Shown here piece by piece: positions 60,219-64,000 of a stretch of 64,000 nt of DNA. The translations under genes and the position numbers were made by a program. The stretch is from Amycolatopsis umgeniensis (GTDB taxonomy: Bacteria > Actinomycetota > Actinomycetes > Mycobacteriales > Pseudonocardiaceae): assembly GCF_014205155.1 (NCBI RefSeq), contig NZ_JACHMX010000001.1:7874001-7938000 (forward strand). Direction: 5' to 3'. The notes beneath the pieces are model-generated. The model did no database searches, had not been told where the DNA came from, and saw only the letters and a list, made by a program, of their open reading frames with translations. How positions within the stretch are numbered: the first letter of the stretch is position 1; each line of letters starts with the position of its first letter.

Positions 60219-60671
60219 TCAGGCGATGAGCCGGACGACCATCTCCGCGACGCACGCCGGTTTGGGTTCACCGTCGATCTCGATCGTCCACCGGACGACG
60301 GCCTGCTTGCCACCGGTGACGTCGGTGACCTCGACCAGTTCGGCACCCGCCCTGATCTTCGAGCCCACCTTGACCGGCTGGGGGAACCTGACCTTGTTGA
60401 GGCCGTAGTTGATGCCCATCTTGAGCCCGTTGACCCGGTAGATCTTCCCGACGAAGCCCGAAATGAGCGAAAGCGTCAGGAAGCCGTGGGCGATCGGCGC
60501 TCCGAACGGGCCCTGGGCAGCCTTCTCGACGTCGACGTGGATCCACTGGTGGTCGTCGGTGGAATCGGCGAACAGGTTCACCCGTTCCTGGGTGAGCGTC
60601 AGCCATTCGCTGTAGCCGAAGTGCTCGCCGACGGCGTTCTCGAACTCCTGCAGGGAAGCGAATTCGCGCAT
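60219..60671 (-). CDS. MaoC family dehydratase (hotdog fold enoyl-CoA hydratase)
   Basis: This 150-residue single-hotdog protein starts at 60671, three bases after the reductase stop. It contains the hydratase-2 signature region FADSTDDHQWIHVDVEKAA, with the catalytic pair D40 and H45, followed by AHGFLTLSL. Such proteins hydrate trans-2-enoyl-CoA to (R)-3-hydroxyacyl-CoA. Coupling with a FabG-like reductase gives a consistent two-step hydratase/reductase unit. Confidence 0.92.
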   Translation of the reverse strand: MREFASLQEFENAVGEHFGYSEWLTLTQERVNLFADSTDDHQWIHVDVEKAAQGPFGAPIAHGFLTLSLISGFVGKIYRVNGLKMGINYGLNKVRFPQPVKVGSKIRAGAELVEVTDVTGGKQAVVRWTIEIDGEPKPACVAEMVVRLIA

Positions 60672-60674
60672 GAC

Positions 60675-61436
60675 TCAGTCCTTCGGTCCGCCGGCGACGT
60701 AGATGACCTGGCCGGAGATGAATCCGGCGCCCTCGCTCACCAGGAACGACGCGAGGTTGGCGATGTCGTCGGGTGTGCCGACGCGCTGGACCGGGATCTG
60801 CGACGCGGCCGCCGCCTTGAAGTCCTCGAACGACATGCCGATCCGCTCGGCTGTCGCCGCGGTCATGTCGGTGGCGATGAAGCCGGGGGCGATGGCGTTC
60901 GCGGTGACGTTGAACTTGCCCAGTTCGATCGCGAGGGTCTTGGTGAAGCCCTGCATGCCCGCCTTGGCCGCGGAGTAGTTGACCTGGCCGCGGTTGCCCA
61001 GCGCCGAGGTGCTGGACAGGTTGACGATGCGGCCCCACTTCTCCTGCGTCTGGTACTTCTGCACCTCGCGGGTCATCAGGAACGACCCCTTCAGGTGAAC
61101 GCCCAGAACCGAGTCCCAGTCCTGTTCGGTCATCTTGAACAGCAGGTTGTCACGGGTGATACCGGCGTTGTTGATCAGCACGGTCGGCGCGCCGAGTTCC
61201 TCGGCCACCCGGGTCACCGCCGCCTCGACCTGCGCGGCGTCGTTGACGTCCAGCGCGACACCGACGGCCTTGCCGCCCTCGGCGACGATCGCCTCGGCTC
61301 CCTGCTTGACGCCCGCTTCGTCGAGGTCCAGCAGGCCGACGGCGAACCCGTCGGAAGCGAGGCGCTTGGCCACGGCCGAGCCGATGCCACGGCCGGCGCC
61401 GGTGACGATCGCTACGCGGGAGGGGTGTTCGGTCAC
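60675..61436 (-). CDS. Short-chain dehydrogenase/reductase, FabG-like 3-oxoacyl reductase
   Basis: This 253-residue SDR has the cofactor loop TGAGRGIG (12-19), NNAG (89-92), and the catalytic triad S141, Y154 and K158 (VNYSAAK). It ends in VIYVAGGPKD. It is the length and type of FabG-like reductases acting on 3-oxoacyl-CoA or -ACP with NAD(P)H. It forms a two-gene operon with the downstream MaoC hydratase, transcribed away from the protease gene. A semi-palindrome ACTAAGCGGTTGGT lies 46 bases upstream. Confidence 0.93.
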   Translation of the reverse strand: MTEHPSRVAIVTGAGRGIGSAVAKRLASDGFAVGLLDLDEAGVKQGAEAIVAEGGKAVGVALDVNDAAQVEAAVTRVAEELGAPTVLINNAGITRDNLLFKMTEQDWDSVLGVHLKGSFLMTREVQKYQTQEKWGRIVNLSSTSALGNRGQVNYSAAKAGMQGFTKTLAIELGKFNVTANAIAPGFIATDMTAATAERIGMSFEDFKAAAASQIPVQRVGTPDDIANLASFLVSEGAGFISGQVIYVAGGPKD

Positions 61437-61651
61437 GGGTCTGCTCCTCGTCGTCGAGTTGAAGTGAGTCGAGTCTGCCGTACTAAGCGGTTGGTCTGTA
61501 GAGATGCCGGGTGATTACCTCGCATGTGACGGTAATCACCACATGCCCGAACGGATATTCCGGGCGACCTGTTCGGTCCCGACGTATAGCGCTCCGACCT
61601 GCACTTCCGAAAGCCTCGGCGCACCGATACGAGTGCAAACGGAGGTGCCAC
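61437..61651. promoter_or_regulatory. Divergent regulatory region between the FabG-like and protease genes
   Basis: The 215-base region contains three symmetric elements. ACTAAGCGGTTGGT (61482-61495) is 10/14 palindromic and suits a TetR site for the reductase operon. GGTGATTACC (61510-61519) and GGTAATCACC (61531-61540) are perfect 10-bp arms. Overlapping them are GCATGTG (61522-61528) and CACATGC (61540-61546). The protease ribosome site GGAGG is at 61641. Confidence 0.6.
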
Positions 61652-64000
61652 ATGCGCCGAAGAGCCCATGTCCTGGCCGGTCTGCTCCTGGTGACCGTGC
61701 TCGGGGTGACCAGCGCGCAAGTCGCGCAGGCCGCTCCCGGGCAGCCGCCGCCGGAGAACGCCGCGACGCCGGGTCCGCGCACCCTCACCCTGATCACCGG
61801 CGACCGGATCACCGTGCGGGAACGCCAGGGCGAGGCGCCCACGCTTTCGGTGCAGCCGGGTCCCGGCCGGGAACGGATGGGTTTCCAGCGCACCCAGGAC
61901 AAGAACGGCTGGTCGGTCTTCCCCGCCGATGCCCTCCCGCTGGTGGCGAAAGGCGTCCTGGACGAGAGGCTCTTCCGCGTCGACCGGTTGCTCGCCGACG
62001 GCTACGACGACAGCGCGCGGCCGACCCTGCCCCTGATCGTGCAGCAGGACGGCGCGGTTTCCGGCGCGGGTGCGACCACCGTGCGGCGGCTGGACAGCGT
62101 CGGCGCGACCGCGTTCGCCCAGCCGAAGGACCGCGCGGGCGAGTTCTGGGCCACGTTGACCGGTCCCCGCGCGGCTTCGGTACGGAAGGTGTGGCTGGAC
62201 CGCAAGGTCAAGGCGAACCTCGATCGCAGCGTGCCGCAGATCGGTGCGCCCGAGGCCTGGCGGAGCGGGTTCACCGGCAAGGACGTCAAGGTCGCGGTGC
62301 TGGACACCGGTATCGACGCCCACCACCCGGATCTGGCGGGGAAGGTGGTCGCGGCCAAGGACTTCTCGGGTGGCGAGGACCCCACCGACCGGCACGGCCA
62401 CGGCACCCATGTCGCCTCGACGATCCTGGGCTCCGGCTCGGCTTCCGCCGGGCGGCTCAAGGGTGTCGCGCCCGACGCCGGGCTGCTCGCCGCGAAGGTG
62501 CTCGGAGACGACGGCAGCGGTGGCTGGTCGGAGATCATCAGCGGGATGGAGTGGGCCGTCGCCCAGGGTGCCAAGGTGATCAACCTGAGCCTCGGCGGTG
62601 ACGACGATGAGGGTGTCGACCCCCTGGAGGCGGCGGTGAACCGCCTCACCAAGGACAACGGCGTGCTGTTCGTGATCGCCGCCGGCAACGACGGGGACCG
62701 CGGGGCGGGCACGGTGGGTTCGCCGGGCAGCGCCGACGAGGCCCTCACCGTCGGCGCGGTGGACCGGGCCGACGCGCTGGCGTCGTTCTCGGGCAAGGGG
62801 CCGCGGCGAGGGGACAACGCGGTCAAACCGGAGATCACCGCGCCGGGTGTGGGGATCGTCGCGGCGAAGGCCGGCGGTGATTACCAGCCGATGTCGGGTA
62901 CCTCGATGGCGACACCGCATGTCGCGGGAGCGGCGGCGCTGCTCGTCCAGCAGCACCCCGACTGGCGTCCCGAGCAGATCAAGGCCGGGCTCACCGGCAG
63001 CGCGAAGCCTGCTGAAGGGTTGACCGTTTTCCAGCAGGGAGCGGGACGCACCGACGTCGCCAAGGCTGTCGAGCAGCGGGTGAACACCGACGTCACCACG
63101 GTGGCCTTCGGCACCGTCCCGGTGGACGACCCGAAGCCGCGGACCCGCGAGATCACCTACCGCAACAGCGGTGAGCAGCCCGTCGAACTCGATCTGCGGC
63201 TCGATGTCCGCGACGAGAACGGGAAACCGGCTGTCGACGGCCTTTTCACGGTGGACCGGCCGAAGGTCACGGTACCGGCGGGCGGGACCGCGACCGCGGC
63301 GATCACGGTGAACCCCGGGCAAAAGCCTCGCGCCGCCTATGGCGGAACTCTGCTCGCCACCTCCGCCGATGTCACGGTGCGCAGCCTGATCGGCGCGGAC
63401 CTCCAGCGTGAGGTCTTTTCGGCCGACGTCAAGCTTTTCGACCGCAAGGGCGACAAGGCGAACGGCATCGTGTTCGTGACCAATTTGGACAGTGGCGAGG
63501 CGAAGGTACTGTCCGCGGAGGGTGGCGGCGGCCCGATCCGGCTGCCGCAGGGCCGGTACCTGTTCGTCTCGGAGATCTCCGAGACGACGGGGACGAGTCT
63601 GGTGACCGAGCCGGGTTTCGTGCTCGATCGCGACCGGGAAGTCGTGCTGGACGGGCGCCTGGCGAAACCGGTGACGGTGCGGACCGACCGCGAGGGCGCC
63701 AGTTCGAACGGCCAGATCATCGCCTTCTCCGAACGCGTCGCGGGCCGGGGGAGCGCGAGCTATTCGTGGTACCAGCCGAGGCTTTTCCACGACGAACAGT
63801 ACGCCTACGTCGCCCCGACCCGGACCGTCGTGGCCGACTTCGACTTCCTCGTCACGACCATGCTGAGCAAGCAGACCGGCGAGGGTCGTTCGGAGAACAG
63901 CCCGTACCTGTACAACCTGCAGTTTCCCGCCAACGGCCGCGTTCCCGACGTCTCCGCGTACCGGGTGCGTGACCACGAACTGGCGAAGGTGAACGCCACC
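61652..64000 (+). CDS. Secreted subtilisin-family (S8) serine protease, 3' partial
   Basis: The ATG at 61652 follows GGAGG by 6 bases; the frame is open to the window end (783 codons), so the C-terminus is missing. Residues 1-28 form a Sec signal peptide: an MRRR start, a hydrophobic core and AQA-A-P at the cleavage region. A propeptide-like stretch follows, then the peptidase S8 domain with the triad D218 (VLDTGID), H250 (HGHGTHVA) and S418 (GTSMATPHVAG). After about residue 470 there is a beta-rich region that looks like an Fn3-type or other accessory domain. It is a typical extracellular actinomycete protease and probably unrelated to the PKS. Confidence 0.95.
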   Translation, partial: MRRRAHVLAGLLLVTVLGVTSAQVAQAAPGQPPPENAATPGPRTLTLITGDRITVRERQGEAPTLSVQPGPGRERMGFQRTQDKNGWSVFPADALPLVAKGVLDERLFRVDRLLADGYDDSARPTLPLIVQQDGAVSGAGATTVRRLDSVGATAFAQPKDRAGEFWATLTGPRAASVRKVWLDRKVKANLDRSVPQIGAPEAWRSGFTGKDVKVAVLDTGIDAHHPDLAGKVVAAKDFSGGEDPTDRHGHGTHVASTILGSGSASAGRLKGVAPDAGLLAAKVLGDDGSGGWSEIISGMEWAVAQGAKVINLSLGGDDDEGVDPLEAAVNRLTKDNGVLFVIAAGNDGDRGAGTVGSPGSADEALTVGAVDRADALASFSGKGPRRGDNAVKPEITAPGVGIVAAKAGGDYQPMSGTSMATPHVAGAAALLVQQHPDWRPEQIKAGLTGSAKPAEGLTVFQQGAGRTDVAKAVEQRVNTDVTTVAFGTVPVDDPKPRTREITYRNSGEQPVELDLRLDVRDENGKPAVDGLFTVDRPKVTVPAGGTATAAITVNPGQKPRAAYGGTLLATSADVTVRSLIGADLQREVFSADVKLFDRKGDKANGIVFVTNLDSGEAKVLSAEGGGGPIRLPQGRYLFVSEISETTGTSLVTEPGFVLDRDREVVLDGRLAKPVTVRTDREGASSNGQIIAFSERVAGRGSASYSWYQPRLFHDEQYAYVAPTRTVVADFDFLVTTMLSKQTGEGRSENSPYLYNLQFPANGRVPDVSAYRVRDHELAKVNAT

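Noticed and set aside
61433..63976. An 847-codon minus-strand frame opposite the protease
   Set aside because: The plus strand encodes a signal peptide and an in-register D/H/S subtilisin triad; the minus frame has low-complexity composition and no motif.

Overview
This 64 kb window is very GC-rich, and its genes show the strong third-position G/C bias of an actinomycete. The type I modular polyketide synthase (PKS), the SARP and LAL regulators, and short iterated palindromes point to Amycolatopsis or another member of the Pseudonocardiaceae. That assignment is inference; no rRNA or other taxonomic marker is present.

Left part (2-48585, all on +): a PKS gene cluster whose start lies outside the window. 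PKS1 (partial, modules 1-4), PKS2 (modules 5-6) and PKS3 (modules 7-8) are followed by PKS4, a short KS-like/AT protein without an ACP. Modules 1-4, 6 and 7 have malonyl-type ATs (HAFH). The AT of module 5 is different (HASH). From the domains, the visible chain would carry saturated segments (modules 1, 4, 5), one or two double bonds (modules 2 and 3; the DH of module 2 has an altered motif) and hydroxyls (modules 6, 7, 8). Module 8 has an intact KS, KR and ACP but a collapsed AT. PKS4 has a KS that has lost its catalytic residues but keeps an apparently intact AT. The two look complementary. PKS4 is translationally coupled (ATGA overlap) to four genes for hydroxymalonyl-ACP supply: an FkbK-like dehydrogenase, a discrete ACP, an FkbI-like acyl dehydrogenase and an FkbH-like HAD/acyltransferase. 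No O-methyltransferase accompanies them. A type II thioesterase, an Sfp-type phosphopantetheinyl transferase and a YqcI/YcgG-family protein (the family of the heme-dependent guanidine N-hydroxylases DcsA and GntA) complete the operon. No thioesterase domain ends the assembly line.

Middle part (48586-55503): a strong hairpin terminator and an exact 21-bp tandem repeat separate the operon from the convergent SARP-type activator. Next come a LAL/LuxR-type regulator on the minus strand, a TetR regulator on the plus strand and a small cysteine-rich hypothetical gene. These are the likely cluster regulators and the cluster edge.

Right part (55586-64000): acyl-CoA metabolism that looks primary rather than biosynthetic. 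An APH-fold kinase and three acyl-CoA dehydrogenases form one minus-strand operon behind a TetR-style palindrome. A FabG-like reductase and a MaoC-like hydratase form a second minus-strand operon. A divergently transcribed, secreted subtilisin-family protease runs off the right end.
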